Source: an uncultured Rivibacter sp. (GTDB lineage: Bacteria; Pseudomonadota; Gammaproteobacteria; Burkholderiales; Burkholderiaceae). Taken from it: a stretch of DNA of 41,690 nucleotides. Position numbers and translations under genes: made by a program. Below the pieces are notes generated by a model. The model saw only the letters and a list, made by a program, of their open reading frames with translations. It ran no database searches and had not been told where the DNA came from. The DNA is taken from contig CAMLNA010000021.1 in NCBI GenBank assembly GCA_946481025.1, positions 1 to 41,690 on the forward strand. Direction: 5' to 3'. Positions within the stretch are counted from its first letter, which is position 1. Every line of letters starts with the position of its first letter. Below, in pieces: positions 18,321-26,422 of the stretch.

Positions 18321-19198
18321 CAGCCCACCACCCCTTCGTTCCAGTGCAGCTTGCGGCGCAGCGTGGCGTAGTAGCTCCAGCCGCGCGGATGGAGGAAGCG
18401 TACGCGGTGTTCGGAGCGGCGCACCGTGATGCGGTCGCCGTGCAGCAGGCTCGCGAGGCTTTGCATGTCGAAGTTCACGTTTGCATCGCGCCCGGCGACG
18501 ATCTCGACGGACACGCAACCCGCGTCGGGCAGCACGATGGGCCGGTTCGAAAGCGTGTGCGGCGCGATCGGCACCATCGACCAGCCGGCGATCGCGGGGT
18601 GGAGGATGGGGCCGCCGGCCGACAGCGCATAGGCGGTCGAGCCGGTGGGCGACGCAATGATGAGCCCGTCGGCCCGCAGGTTGGCGACGAACTGCTCGTC
18701 CACCGAGATCTTGAGCTCCACCATGCTGGAGGCGGCGCCGCGGCTCACCACCACGTCGTTGAGCGCATAACCCTCGTAGATGACCTCGCCGTCGCGCTCG
18801 ACGGCACCTTCGAACATGCTGCGGTGTTCTTCCTCGTAGTCGCCGGCGATCATGGGCGCCAGCACTTCGGCGGTTTCGCTCACGGGAATGTCGGTAATGA
18901 AGCCGAGCCTGCCCTGGTTGACCCCCACCAGCGGCACGTTGTAGCGCGCCAGCTCGCGGGCGATGTGCAGCATGGTGCCGTCGCCGCCCACCACCACCGC
19001 CAGGTCGCACTGGCGGCCGAGCTCGGCCGTGGGAAGCGCGGGGTAGTCGGTGAGGCCGGTGTTGAGGGCGGTCGCGTGTTCGAGCGACACCTCCAGGCCT
19101 TGGCGCACCAGGAACTGGGCAAGCTCGTCCAGCACCGAGCGGCTGCCCTGAGCCTGGTACTTGCCTACGAGTGCGGCATGTCGGAAGCGCGTCGGCAT
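18320..19198 (-). CDS. nadK: NAD kinase NadK
   Basis: Phosphorylates NAD+ to NADP+ with ATP. 292 residues. GGDGT (71-75) is the ATP/catalytic motif; [25 protein letters not shown] and [16 protein letters not shown] complete the family pattern. It is the first gene of the minus-strand nadK-recN-rapZ-LON set. The start codon is 7 nt from a TGTAAT box and lacks a ribosome-binding site. It is divergent from hrcA, an arrangement frequent in betaproteobacteria. Confidence 0.96.
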   Translation of the reverse strand: MPTRFRHAALVGKYQAQGSRSVLDELAQFLVRQGLEVSLEHATALNTGLTDYPALPTAELGRQCDLAVVVGGDGTMLHIARELARYNVPLVGVNQGRLGFITDIPVSETAEVLAPMIAGDYEEEHRSMFEGAVERDGEVIYEGYALNDVVVSRGAASSMVELKISVDEQFVANLRADGLIIASPTGSTAYALSAGGPILHPAIAGWSMVPIAPHTLSNRPIVLPDAGCVSVEIVAGRDANVNFDMQSLASLLHGDRITVRRSEHRVRFLHPRGWSYYATLRRKLHWNEGVVG

Positions 19199-19205
19199 GT
19201 GAGGA

Positions 19206-19211
19206 ATTACA
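19206..19211 (-). promoter_or_regulatory. putative -10 box of nadK (leaderless)
   Basis: Minus-strand TGTAAT ends 7 nt before the nadK ATG. The hrcA -10 box on the plus strand is 43 bp away, giving face-away promoters in a short shared region. Confidence 0.4.
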
Positions 19212-19253
19212 CCATAGCGATTGCCCCTGGATTCTCACGGAGCAAGGCCAACC

Positions 19254-19259
19254 TAGAAT
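19254..19259 (+). promoter_or_regulatory. putative -10 box of hrcA (leaderless)
   Basis: TAGAAT ends 7 nt before ATG 19267. TTCTCA at 19232-19237 is a possible -35 with a 16-bp spacer. The box overlaps the earlier in-frame ATG at 19258, so that codon could not be in the message from this promoter. Confidence 0.5.
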
Positions 19260-19266
19260 GACTTTC

Positions 19267-20292
19267 ATGCTGGACGACCGCGCCAAGACGCTGCTGAAGA
19301 CCCTGGTCGAGCGATACATCGCCGACGGCCAACCCGTGGGTTCGCGCACGCTGTCCAGGGCCTCCGGCCTCGAGCTGTCACCGGCCACCATCCGCAACGT
19401 GATGGCCGACCTCGAAGAGCTGGGACTCATCGCCAGCCCGCACACGTCGGCCGGCCGCATTCCGACCGCACGAGGCTACCGCCTGTTCGTCGACACGATG
19501 CTCACCGCACGCGCGCTGCAGCGCGACGACGAGGCCGCGGTACCGCCCGACGCCAGGGGGCAGCTGCAGCCCGACCAGCCGCAGCGGGTGATCGCCAATG
19601 CGGCCCACCTGCTGTCGGACCTGTCGCAGTTCGTCGGCGTGGTCACCGCGCCGCGCAAGGCGTCGGTGTTCCACCACATCGAGTTCCTGCGGCTGGGCGA
19701 GCGGCGCATCCTGCTCATCCTGGTGGCACCCGACGGCGACGTCCAGAACCGCGTGATCTTCACCGCGCAGGACTACACGCAGAGCCAGCTCATCGAGGCC
19801 AGCAACTACCTCAACGCACACTACGCCGGGCTCACCATCGAGATGGTGCGCGAGCGGCTCAAGGGCGAGATCGAGGCCTTGCGCGGCGAGATCGCCGCGC
19901 TGATGCAGGCGGCCGTGCAGGCCGGCACCGACGCCATGGAAGAAAGCGACCAGGTCGTCGTCTCCGGCGAACGCAACCTGCTGGGCGTGCAGGACTTCGG
20001 CAACGACATGGGCTCGCTGCGCAAGCTGTTCGACCTGTTCGAGCAGAAGACGCAGCTGATGCGCCTGCTCGACGTGTCGAGCCGCGCCGACGGCGTGCGC
20101 ATCTACATCGGCGGCGAAAGCCAGGTGGTGCCGTACGAGGAGCTTTCGGTCGTGTCGGCGCCCTACGTGGTGGACGGCCAGGTGGTCGGCACGCTGGGCG
20201 TGATCGGCCCCACCCGCATGGCCTACGACCGCATGATCCAGATCGTGGACATCACCGCGCGCCTGGTCAGCAACGCCCTGAGCCAGAAGTAG
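19267..20292 (+). CDS. hrcA: heat-inducible transcription repressor HrcA
   Basis: Repressor that classically binds CIRCE elements upstream of chaperone operons. 341 residues. An N-terminal winged helix ([52 protein letters not shown]) precedes the GAF-like dimer domain. The C-terminal [13 protein letters not shown] and [12 protein letters not shown] motifs are typical. Start 19267 (MLDDRAK, the family start) is preferred over ATG 19258 because the -10 box overlaps the latter. No CIRCE inverted repeat was found in its own upstream region, so autoregulation through CIRCE is not supported here. Confidence 0.95.
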   Translation: MLDDRAKTLLKTLVERYIADGQPVGSRTLSRASGLELSPATIRNVMADLEELGLIASPHTSAGRIPTARGYRLFVDTMLTARALQRDDEAAVPPDARGQLQPDQPQRVIANAAHLLSDLSQFVGVVTAPRKASVFHHIEFLRLGERRILLILVAPDGDVQNRVIFTAQDYTQSQLIEASNYLNAHYAGLTIEMVRERLKGEIEALRGEIAALMQAAVQAGTDAMEESDQVVVSGERNLLGVQDFGNDMGSLRKLFDLFEQKTQLMRLLDVSSRADGVRIYIGGESQVVPYEELSVVSAPYVVDGQVVGTLGVIGPTRMAYDRMIQIVDITARLVSNALSQK

Positions 20293-20299
20293 CGCCGCC

Positions 20300-20305
20300 T
20301 ACAAT
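20300..20305 (+). promoter_or_regulatory. putative -10 box of the tRNA at 20323
   Basis: TACAAT, 17 bp before the tRNA 5' end and 8 bp past the hrcA stop. No clear -35 was found. Confidence 0.35.
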
Positions 20306-20322
20306 GCCGGCTCCTTCTTCGG

Positions 20323-20399
20323 GGGCCGTTAGCTCAGTCGGTCAGAGCAGAGGACTCATAATCCTTTGGTCGTTGGTTCAAGTCCAACACGGCCTACCA
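20323..20399 (+). tRNA. tRNA with CAT anticodon, probably tRNA-Ile2 (lysidine type)
   Basis: 77 nt with encoded CCA. The anticodon loop is CTCATAA. Software may call it tRNA-Met, but the variable loop and T-arm (TTTGGTCG, GGTTCAAGTCC) closely resemble E. coli tRNA-Ile2. It also has C4-G69 and C5-G68 in the acceptor stem, which are known recognition elements for TilS, the enzyme that converts C34 to lysidine to read AUA. The true elongator Met gene appears to be the one at 23617. Oddity: base pair 1-72 is G-T, not a Watson-Crick pair. Confidence 0.8.
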
Positions 20400-20443
20400 A
20401 CCCAACCCCGTTGCGCGATGGACGCGGCCTCCCTTCCGAGAGG

Positions 20444-21718
20444 CTAGAAGCGCGGCGCCTCGCCAGTGAAGCCCGGGTCGTACTTGCGCATCTGCTTCAG
20501 GTCGTCGCGGTTGCGCACGCCGCAGCGAAGGTACTGGTCGTGCAGTTCGGCGAGCTTCGCGCGGTCGAGCGTCACACCCAGGCCCGGTGTCGTGGGCACG
20601 CGCACCGAACCGTTGTCGAATCGGATCCGGCCGCCTTCGACCACCTCCTCTTCCTGCCACGGGTAGTGCGTGTCGCAGGCGTAGGTCAGGTTCGGGACGC
20701 TCGCCGCGACGTGCGTCATCGCCATCAGGCTGATGCCCAGGTGCGAATTGCTGTGCATCGACATCCCCAGGTCCCACAGCCGGCACATGCGCGCGAGCGC
20801 GCGTGTGATGCGCAGGCCGCCCCAGTAGTGGTGGTCCGACAGCAGCACCTTCACCGCCCCCGTTTCGGCGCCTCTGCGAAAGTCCTCCAGCGTCGTGATG
20901 ACCATGTTCGTTGCCAGCGGCAGCCGGGTGTGCCTGGCAAGCTCCGCCATGCCGTCGAGGCCGGGGGTCGGGTCCTCGTAGTACTCCAGCAGTTCGTCGA
21001 GCTCTCGCGCGGCGGCGATGCTGGTCTGCAGGCTCCAGTTCGCATTGGGGTCCAGGCGCAGCGGCACACCGGGAAAGGCCTCGCGCAGCGCGCGCATGCA
21101 GGCGATCTCGTGCTTCGGCTCGAACACCCCGCCCTTGAGCTTGATGCTCTGAAAGCCGTAGAGGTCGATCATCCTGTGAGCCTGCGCCACGATCTGCGCG
21201 GGTGCCAGCCCCTCGCCCCAGGCATCGGGCGCGTAGGGCTTGTCGATGTGCTCGGCGTGCTTGAAGAACAGGTAGGCGCTGTACGGCACCGCCTCGCGCA
21301 CCGCCCCGCCCAGCAGGTCGACCACCGGCGCGCCCGCGATCTGGCCCTGCACATCGAGCATCGCGACCTCGAAGGTGCTGATGACCTTGGCAGCGTTCTT
21401 TGCGCTGTGCGAACCAGGCGCGAGCTCGAACTCCACCGCGCCAGGGGTTGGACGAATGGTCGCGCGGACCCGCTCCTCCATCGTGTTCAGTGCAAACGGC
21501 GACAGGCCGATCACCAGCGGCTGCGCCTGCGCAAGCACGCGCAGCATCGGCTCGTCGCCGTAGGTTTCGGCGAGGCCGACGCGACCGTCGCTGGTCTCGA
21601 CCTCGACGATGGCGCGCAACGCCCACGGCTCGTGGATGCCGGCGGCATTCAGCAGCGGCCCGTCGCGAAACGCGATCGGCGTGACGCGGACTGCCGTGAT
21701 GGTGACGTTTCGGCTCAT
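20444..21718 (-). CDS. glucarate dehydratase-like enolase-superfamily enzyme
   Basis: 424 residues. A sugar-acid dehydratase fold: N-terminal capping domain and a beta/alpha barrel. Catalytic positions fit the glucarate dehydratase subgroup: KxK (K193, K195), metal ligands D223 (LDPNANW), E248 (YYEDP) and N271 (ATNMVIT), then D295 (LSDHHYWGG) and H322 (MHSNSHLG). The expected reaction is loss of water from D-glucarate or a related aldarate to a 2-keto-3-deoxy acid; the exact substrate is not decided by sequence. It starts 10 bp after the TctC gene, with GAGGGCAGGA upstream, so the two form an operon. Confidence 0.85.
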   Translation of the reverse strand: MSRNVTITAVRVTPIAFRDGPLLNAAGIHEPWALRAIVEVETSDGRVGLAETYGDEPMLRVLAQAQPLVIGLSPFALNTMEERVRATIRPTPGAVEFELAPGSHSAKNAAKVISTFEVAMLDVQGQIAGAPVVDLLGGAVREAVPYSAYLFFKHAEHIDKPYAPDAWGEGLAPAQIVAQAHRMIDLYGFQSIKLKGGVFEPKHEIACMRALREAFPGVPLRLDPNANWSLQTSIAAARELDELLEYYEDPTPGLDGMAELARHTRLPLATNMVITTLEDFRRGAETGAVKVLLSDHHYWGGLRITRALARMCRLWDLGMSMHSNSHLGISLMAMTHVAASVPNLTYACDTHYPWQEEEVVEGGRIRFDNGSVRVPTTPGLGVTLDRAKLAELHDQYLRCGVRNRDDLKQMRKYDPGFTGEAPRF

Positions 21719-21728
21719 CGTCCTGCCC

Positions 21729-22709
21729 TCAGTTCACGGTTGCGCCGGACTTCTTCACCAGGGCTGCCCAGCGCGGAATCTCCTTGCCCATCAGCGCAGC
21801 GAGTTCCTCGGGCCCCGCGCCGACGAGTTCCATGCCGAGCTGCCCCTGCAGCTTGGCCTGCACGTCGGGCTGCTTCAGCGCCTTGGCGATCTCCGCATGC
21901 AGCTTCTGCACGATGGCCTTCGGTGTGCCCTTGGGGGCGTAGACGGCCTGCCACGACGCCATCTCGAAACCGGGAACGCCGGCTTCGACCATCGTCGGCG
22001 TGCCAGGCGCGAGCGGGATGCGCCGGGCGGTGGTGACGGCCAGCAGCTTCAGCTTGCCCGCCTGCAGCAACGGCAGCGCAGCCGTCATCTGGTCGAACAT
22101 GAACGTCACCTGGCCCGCGGACACGTCGACCATGGCCGGCGGCGTGCCCTTGTACGGGATGTGAGTGAGCGGCACGCCGATGAGGTCGGCGAACAGTTCT
22201 CCGGCGAGGTGCGTCGAAGTGCCTGCACCGGAAGACGCAAAGGTTCGCCGCTTCTCGTCCTTCTTCAGGAGGGCGATCAGGTCGGCCACCGAGTTGACGC
22301 CCAGGTTCGGATCGACGAGCAGCACGTTGGGCAGCGTCGCGACGAGTGCGACCGGCTCGAAGTCCTTCACCGGGTCGTACGGCAGGTTCTTGTAGAGGCT
22401 CGCGTTGATCGCGTGCGTGCTGATCGTGCCGCCAAAGAGCGTGTAGCCATCCGGTGCGGACTTGGCAACGTACGAGGCGCCGATGCCGCCCCCCTGGCCG
22501 GGCTTGTTTTCCACGACCACGGTTTGCTTCAGGGCCACCTGCAGCTTCTCCGCCAGGGTGCGGCCCACCACGTCGGTCGAACCGCCCGCGGTGAACGGCA
22601 CGACGTAGGAAATGGGCTTGGCCTGCGGCCACTCGGGCGACTGCGCAAAGACGTTGCCGGCCAGCGCCGCCGCCGTAGCAAGAAGGGAGAAGGCGATGCG
22701 GGTGTTCAT
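21729..22709 (-). CDS. Bug/TctC-family extracytoplasmic solute receptor
   Basis: 326 residues. A signal peptide (about 1-23, cleaved near NVFAQ) is followed by the Bug fold: KPISYVVPFTAGGSTDVVGR, VVENKPGQGGGIGA, THIPYKGTPPAMVDVSAGQV and APGTPTMVEAGVPGFE. Such periplasmic receptors bind carboxylates for tripartite tricarboxylate transporters, but no TctA/TctB membrane genes are present here, so it is an orphan receptor. It is the first gene of the cassette; the next encodes a sugar-acid dehydratase, suggesting an aldarate ligand (inference). GGAGA lies upstream of ATG 22709. Expression is probably set by the promoter/operator at 22769-22797. Confidence 0.9.
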   Translation of the reverse strand: MNTRIAFSLLATAAALAGNVFAQSPEWPQAKPISYVVPFTAGGSTDVVGRTLAEKLQVALKQTVVVENKPGQGGGIGASYVAKSAPDGYTLFGGTISTHAINASLYKNLPYDPVKDFEPVALVATLPNVLLVDPNLGVNSVADLIALLKKDEKRRTFASSGAGTSTHLAGELFADLIGVPLTHIPYKGTPPAMVDVSAGQVTFMFDQMTAALPLLQAGKLKLLAVTTARRIPLAPGTPTMVEAGVPGFEMASWQAVYAPKGTPKAIVQKLHAEIAKALKQPDVQAKLQGQLGMELVGAGPEELAALMGKEIPRWAALVKKSGATVN

Positions 22710-22768
22710 CTGAAATGTCTCCGTGTGGATGGCGCTCGGGCGGCGGGCTCGGCCGCGCCGGCATCCGC

Positions 22769-22797
22769 AGTAAAGCACTAATACATTAGTGTGTCAA
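22769..22797 (-). promoter_or_regulatory. promoter of the TctC/dehydratase operon
   Basis: On the minus strand TTGACA (22792-22797, perfect -35), a spacer of 17 bp and TTTACT (22769-22774) as -10. The predicted start is about 50 bp before the TctC ATG. The whole spacer is occupied by the palindrome at 22776-22791. Confidence 0.7.
22776..22791. promoter_or_regulatory. palindromic operator, probably for the divergent GntR regulator
   Basis: CACTAATACATTAGTG: two perfect 7-bp arms around AC, lying exactly between the -35 and -10 of the operon promoter. AT-rich dyads of this length are typical GntR/FCD sites. A bound dimer would block RNA polymerase. It also lies 20 bp upstream of the likely GntR -10 box, so autoregulation is possible. 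Confidence 0.65.
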
Positions 22798-22810
22798 TGC
22801 AAGAGGCGCC

Positions 22811-22816
22811 TAGAAT
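22811..22816 (+). promoter_or_regulatory. putative -10 box of the GntR gene
   Basis: TAGAAT, 39 bp before the TTG start of the regulator. No good -35 is seen; the expected position overlaps the palindromic operator. Confidence 0.4.
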
Positions 22817-22855
22817 CGCGCCCCATACGCTTCACCATTCACGAGGCCCATCAAG

Positions 22856-23533
22856 TTGAAGCCCCTGCGTCTCGACCGCTCGCGTCAGGCAGCCCCGCAG
22901 GTGCTCGAGCACCTGCGCGAAGCGATCATGTCGCTCGAACTCGAACCCGGTGCCGTGTTGTCACGCGCCGCACTCGCCGAAGAGTTTGGCGTGAGCCAGA
23001 CGCCCATCCGCGACGCGCTGCTCAGGCTCGGCGAAGAAGGGCTGGTCGACATCTTTCCGCAGCACGCCACGCTGGTCAGCCGGATCGACGTCGGCGAAGC
23101 TCAGCAGGCGCACTTTCTGCGCCGCTCCATCGAGTGCGAGATCGCGCGTGTCCTTGCCGGCGCAGCGAACGAGGCGCTGCTCGCGAGGTTGCGCGCTCAG
23201 ATCGACATGCAGGTCGCGCTGATGGGCGACAGTTCGCTGCGCGCGTTCATCGACGCTGATCGTGCGTTCCACCGCCTGATGTACGAAGCCGCAGGCGTGC
23301 CCGACCTGTACCAGCTGGTCCTGCGCCGCAGCGGCCACGTCGACCGGCTGCGGCTGCTGCACCTGCCCACGCGCGGCAAGCAGCAGGCCATCGTGCGCGA
23401 CCATCGTCGCATCGTCAGCGCGATCGCCGATCGCGACGCCGACGCCGCACAGGCGGCTGTGCGCGATCACCTGTCGGGCACGCTTTCACAGCTTGACGCG
23501 ATCCGCAAGAGCCATCCCGCGTACCTCACTTGA
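22856..23533 (+). CDS. GntR-family transcriptional regulator (FCD type)
   Basis: 225 residues. N-terminal winged helix-turn-helix (about 10-75): VLEHLREAIMSLELEPG, LAEEFGVSQTPIRDALLRLGEEGLV. The C-terminal all-helical FCD ligand domain (about 85-215) has the metal/ligand pattern DADRAFHRLMYEAAG and a conserved HRRIVSAIADRDADAA helix. The start is TTG 22856, with GAGG about 10 nt upstream; no in-frame ATG exists near. Divergent from the TctC/dehydratase operon, it most likely represses it until a sugar acid binds. It ends 83 bp before the tRNA-Met gene. Confidence 0.9.
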   Translation: MKPLRLDRSRQAAPQVLEHLREAIMSLELEPGAVLSRAALAEEFGVSQTPIRDALLRLGEEGLVDIFPQHATLVSRIDVGEAQQAHFLRRSIECEIARVLAGAANEALLARLRAQIDMQVALMGDSSLRAFIDADRAFHRLMYEAAGVPDLYQLVLRRSGHVDRLRLLHLPTRGKQQAIVRDHRRIVSAIADRDADAAQAAVRDHLSGTLSQLDAIRKSHPAYLT

Positions 23534-23599
23534 CGGCCGCGCGGCGGCAGACCGGGCCCTCGGTTTTTGAAAGCTTGCCAAAGCCAGTGCCGAACCGGC

Positions 23600-23605
23600 T
23601 ATAAT
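23600..23605 (+). promoter_or_regulatory. -10 box of tRNA-Met
   Basis: Perfect TATAAT 11 bp before the tRNA 5' end. TTGCCA at 23575-23580 could serve as -35, though the 19-bp spacer is long. Confidence 0.55.
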
Positions 23606-23616
23606 CGCGGGCTCTT

Positions 23617-23693
<77 letters not shown>

Positions 23694-23701
23694 GATCCTT
23701 G

Positions 23702-23739
23702 AAGAAGCGTCAGCAGGCAACCGCCCGCTGACGCTTCTT
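23702..23739 (+). terminator. rho-independent terminator of tRNA-Met
   Basis: 13-bp stem (23702-23714 with 23727-23739, arm AAGAAGCGTCAGC), a 12-nt loop, then TGTTTC. It sits 8 bp past the tRNA CCA end and before yihY. Confidence 0.8.
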
Positions 23740-23761
23740 TGTTTCAGGGCCGGGGGCCTGC

Positions 23762-24589
23762 ATGTTCAGCCTGACGCTGCTCACGATCCGCCGCGCAAGG
23801 GAAGAACGCCTGCCCCAGGTGGCCGGCAGCCTGGCGTTCGCCACCGTGCTGTCCATGGTGCCGCTGCTGGCAGTGAGCTTTGCGCTGTTCACCCGCTTTC
23901 CGGTCTTCACCCGCTTCGAGCGCGCCATCGAAGAGCACCTGCTCAAGAGCCTCCTGCCGCCGGAGATCTCGCGCACGGTGCTCAAGCACCTGGGGCAATT
24001 CGCCAGCAACGCCAGCAGCCTCACGCTCGTGGGCTCCCTGTTCCTGCTGCTCGCCGCGCTGGCGCTGCTGCTCACCGCCGAGAACGCGCTCAACCAGATC
24101 TGGCAGGTCAGGAAGAACCGGCCCGTCCTCAAGCGGCTCGGGCTCTACCTGCTGATGCTGGCCATCGGGCCGCCGGCCCTTGGCGCCAGCCTGTGGGCCA
24201 CTTCGTACCTGCTCAGCGCGTCGCTCGGATTGATCGGGACGCTGCCCCCTTCTGCCAGCTTCGTGCTGAACCTGGGGCCCGTGCTGCTGGGCATGCTGGC
24301 GTTCGCCTGCGTGTTCTACGTCGTGCCCAACGCCAAGGTGCGGCGGCGCGACGCCTTGATCGGCGGCCTGCTCGCCAGCGGAGCCTTCGAGCTCGGCAAG
24401 CGAGGGTTCGCGGCCTACCTGCTCAAGGTGCCCACCTACAAGGCGGTGTATGGGGCCTTCGCGGTGGTGCCGGTGTTCCTGCTGTGGATCTACTTCTCGT
24501 GGCTGGTGACGCTCGCGGCGGCGTTGGTCACTGCCAACCTGGGCCGCGGCGACGCCCGGCGTGCCGGCGCAAAAGTGCCTCGCCGGTGA
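23762..24589 (+). CDS. YihY-family inner-membrane protein
   Basis: 275 residues, polytopic. Hydrophobic helices are visible at about 20-45, 85-105, 125-150, 165-190, 200-215 and 235-260, i.e. about six. Family motifs include AGSLAFATVLSMVPLLAV near the N-terminus and FGAF-like YGAFAVVPVFLLWIYFSW near the end. The family was once called RNase BN by mistake; its function is unknown and a transport role has been suggested. It starts 20 bp after the tRNA-Met terminator. The loop ATG at 23762 was taken as start, with no strong ribosome-binding site. Confidence 0.9.
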   Translation: MFSLTLLTIRRAREERLPQVAGSLAFATVLSMVPLLAVSFALFTRFPVFTRFERAIEEHLLKSLLPPEISRTVLKHLGQFASNASSLTLVGSLFLLLAALALLLTAENALNQIWQVRKNRPVLKRLGLYLLMLAIGPPALGASLWATSYLLSASLGLIGTLPPSASFVLNLGPVLLGMLAFACVFYVVPNAKVRRRDALIGGLLASGAFELGKRGFAAYLLKVPTYKAVYGAFAVVPVFLLWIYFSWLVTLAAALVTANLGRGDARRAGAKVPRR

Positions 24590-24603
24590 ACAGGGCCCCG
24601 AAC

Positions 24604-24609
24604 TAAAAT
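24604..24609 (+). promoter_or_regulatory. putative -10 box before the periplasmic protein-miaB pair
   Basis: TAAAAT, 37 bp before ATG 24647 and 14 bp after the yihY stop. No clear -35. Confidence 0.3.
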
Positions 24610-24646
24610 CGCCGCTCCTCACCCCACCAGCCACTGGATCTACACC

Positions 24647-25024
24647 ATGTTCCGCTGTGTCCTGACGGCCGCCCTCGTCGTGGCCGCCCCCTTCGTTGCG
24701 CAAGCCCAGGTGGTGCGCAGCTTTCCGCAGAATGCGCTGCGCGGGCAGATCGTCGTCACCAACCCGCCCGAGATCACGCTCAACGGCAAGCCCTCCAGGC
24801 TCGCGCCGGGCTCGCGCATCAAGGGGCAGGACAACCTGCTCGTGATGTCGGGCGCGGCAGTGGGCCAGAAGCTGGTCGTCAACTACACGCTCGACCAGTA
24901 CGGGCTCGTGTCCGACGTCTGGATCCTGCGTCGCGACGAGATCGCCAGGACGTGGCCGAAGACCGCGGAAGAAGCCGCGAAGTGGAGCTTCGACCCGGTC
25001 GCGCAAACCTGGACCAAGCCCTGA
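24647..25024 (+). CDS. small secreted protein of unknown function
   Basis: 125 residues with a signal peptide (about 1-20, [14 protein letters not shown]). The mature part has a short beta-rich pattern: [24 protein letters not shown], split as FPQNALRGQ and [15 protein letters not shown], then [19 protein letters not shown]. It lacks cysteines after the leader. I do not recognise a named family. It is followed 10 bp later by miaB in the same direction and is likely co-transcribed with it; no functional link is evident. Confidence 0.7.
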   Translation: MFRCVLTAALVVAAPFVAQAQVVRSFPQNALRGQIVVTNPPEITLNGKPSRLAPGSRIKGQDNLLVMSGAAVGQKLVVNYTLDQYGLVSDVWILRRDEIARTWPKTAEEAAKWSFDPVAQTWTKP

Positions 25025-25034
25025 GGAGGCAGCC

Positions 25035-26408
25035 ATGAGCAGTACTGCCGAGACCAAGAAGAAGGTCTGGATCAAGACCTTCGGCTGCCAGATGAACGAG
25101 TACGACTCGGACAAGATGGCCGACGTGCTGAAGGCGGCCGAGGGCTACGAGCCGACGACCAACGTCGAGGAGGCCGACCTCATCCTGTTCAACACCTGCT
25201 CGGTGCGAGAGAAGGCGCAGGAGAAGGTGTTCTCCGACCTCGGGCGCATCAAGCACCTCAAGGGCCGCGGCGTGAAGATCGGCGTGGGCGGTTGCGTGGC
25301 CAGCCAGGAAGGCGCGGCCATCATCGAGCGCGCGCCCTACGTCGACGTGGTGTTCGGCCCGCAGACGCTGCACCGCCTGCCCGACATGCTGGCCAGGCGC
25401 GACGCGCAGAACCGGCCGCAGGTGGACATCAGCTTCCCCGAGATCGAAAAGTTCGACCACCTGCCGCCGGCACGGGTCGAAGGCGCGAGCGCGTTCGTGT
25501 CCATCATGGAGGGCTGCTCCAAGTACTGCAGCTACTGCGTGGTGCCCTACACCCGCGGCGAAGAGGTGTCGCGCCCCTTCGAGGACGTGCTGACCGAAGT
25601 GGCCGGCCTGGCCGACCAGGGCGTGAAGGAAGTGACGCTGCTGGGCCAGAACGTCAACGCCTACCGCGGCAAGATGGGCGGCACCGATGAGATCGCCGAC
25701 TTCGCGCTGCTGATCGAGTACGTGGCCGAGATCCCCGGCATCGAGCGCATCCGCTACACCACCTCGCACCCCAACGAGTTCACGCAGCGCCTGATCGACG
25801 TGTACGCCAAGGTGCCCAAGCTGGTGAGCCACCTGCACCTGCCGGTGCAGCATGGATCCGACCGCATCCTCATGGCCATGAAGCGCGGCTACACCGCCAT
25901 CGAATACAAGAGCACGATCCGCAAGCTGCGCGCGGTGCGGCCCGACATCAGCCTGTCGAGCGACTTCATCGTCGGCTTCCCCGGCGAGACCGAAGAAGAC
26001 TTCGCCAGGATGATGAAGCTGATCGAGGACGTGGGCTACGACTCCAGCTTCAGCTTCGTCTTCAGCCCCAGGCCCGGCACACCCGCGGCCGCCCTGCACG
26101 ACGACACGCCGCAAGAGGTCAAGCTGAAGCGGCTGCAGCACCTGCAGGCCACCATCGAGGCCAATGTGCGCCGCATCAGCGCGAGCCGCGTGGGCACGGT
26201 GCAGCGCATCCTGGTCGAAGGCCCGTCACGCCGGCCAGGGCCGAACGGTGCGCCCGAACTCATGGGCCGCACCGAGTGCAACCGCATCGTCAACTTCGCC
26301 GGATCGCCGCGCCTGGTGGGCCAGATGATCGACGTGACGATCACCGAAGCACTGCCGCACTCGCTGCGCGGCGAGGTCGTGACCCGCGAGGAAGTCCAGG
26401 CGGCCTGA
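25035..26408 (+). CDS. miaB: tRNA-2-methylthio-N6-dimethylallyladenosine synthase MiaB
   Basis: Radical-SAM methylthiotransferase that adds a 2-methylthio group to i6A37 of tRNAs reading UNN codons. 457 residues. The N-terminal UPF0004 domain ligates the auxiliary cluster through C18, C55 and C87; the radical-SAM CxxxCxxC is C161, C165, C168. [11 protein letters not shown] and HLPVQHGSD are family motifs. A C-terminal TRAM domain lies at about 380-450 with [12 protein letters not shown] strong GAGGAGG site precedes ATG 25035. The stop is 7 bp from that of the convergent queD. Confidence 0.97.
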   Translation: MSSTAETKKKVWIKTFGCQMNEYDSDKMADVLKAAEGYEPTTNVEEADLILFNTCSVREKAQEKVFSDLGRIKHLKGRGVKIGVGGCVASQEGAAIIERAPYVDVVFGPQTLHRLPDMLARRDAQNRPQVDISFPEIEKFDHLPPARVEGASAFVSIMEGCSKYCSYCVVPYTRGEEVSRPFEDVLTEVAGLADQGVKEVTLLGQNVNAYRGKMGGTDEIADFALLIEYVAEIPGIERIRYTTSHPNEFTQRLIDVYAKVPKLVSHLHLPVQHGSDRILMAMKRGYTAIEYKSTIRKLRAVRPDISLSSDFIVGFPGETEEDFARMMKLIEDVGYDSSFSFVFSPRPGTPAAALHDDTPQEVKLKRLQHLQATIEANVRRISASRVGTVQRILVEGPSRRPGPNGAPELMGRTECNRIVNFAGSPRLVGQMIDVTITEALPHSLRGEVVTREEVQAA

Positions 26409-26422
26409 GCCTCGGTCAGGCC
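26402..26422. other. hairpin between convergent miaB and queD
   Basis: GGCCTGA and TCAGGCC form a 7-bp stem around a 7-nt loop. The arms contain the stop codons of both genes. No T-run on either side, so it is at best a weak two-way terminator. Confidence 0.3.

Noticed and set aside
19199..19266. CIRCE element for HrcA in the nadK-hrcA region
   Set aside because: No TTAGCACTC/GAGTGCTAA-type inverted repeat is present in these bases.
19258..19266. hrcA start at ATG 19258
   Set aside because: It overlaps the TAGAAT -10 box and precedes the conserved MLDDRAK start, so it would lie outside the transcript.
23762..24589. Ribonuclease BN
   Set aside because: The old Rbn name for YihY proteins was a misassignment; this is a polytopic membrane protein without nuclease motifs.
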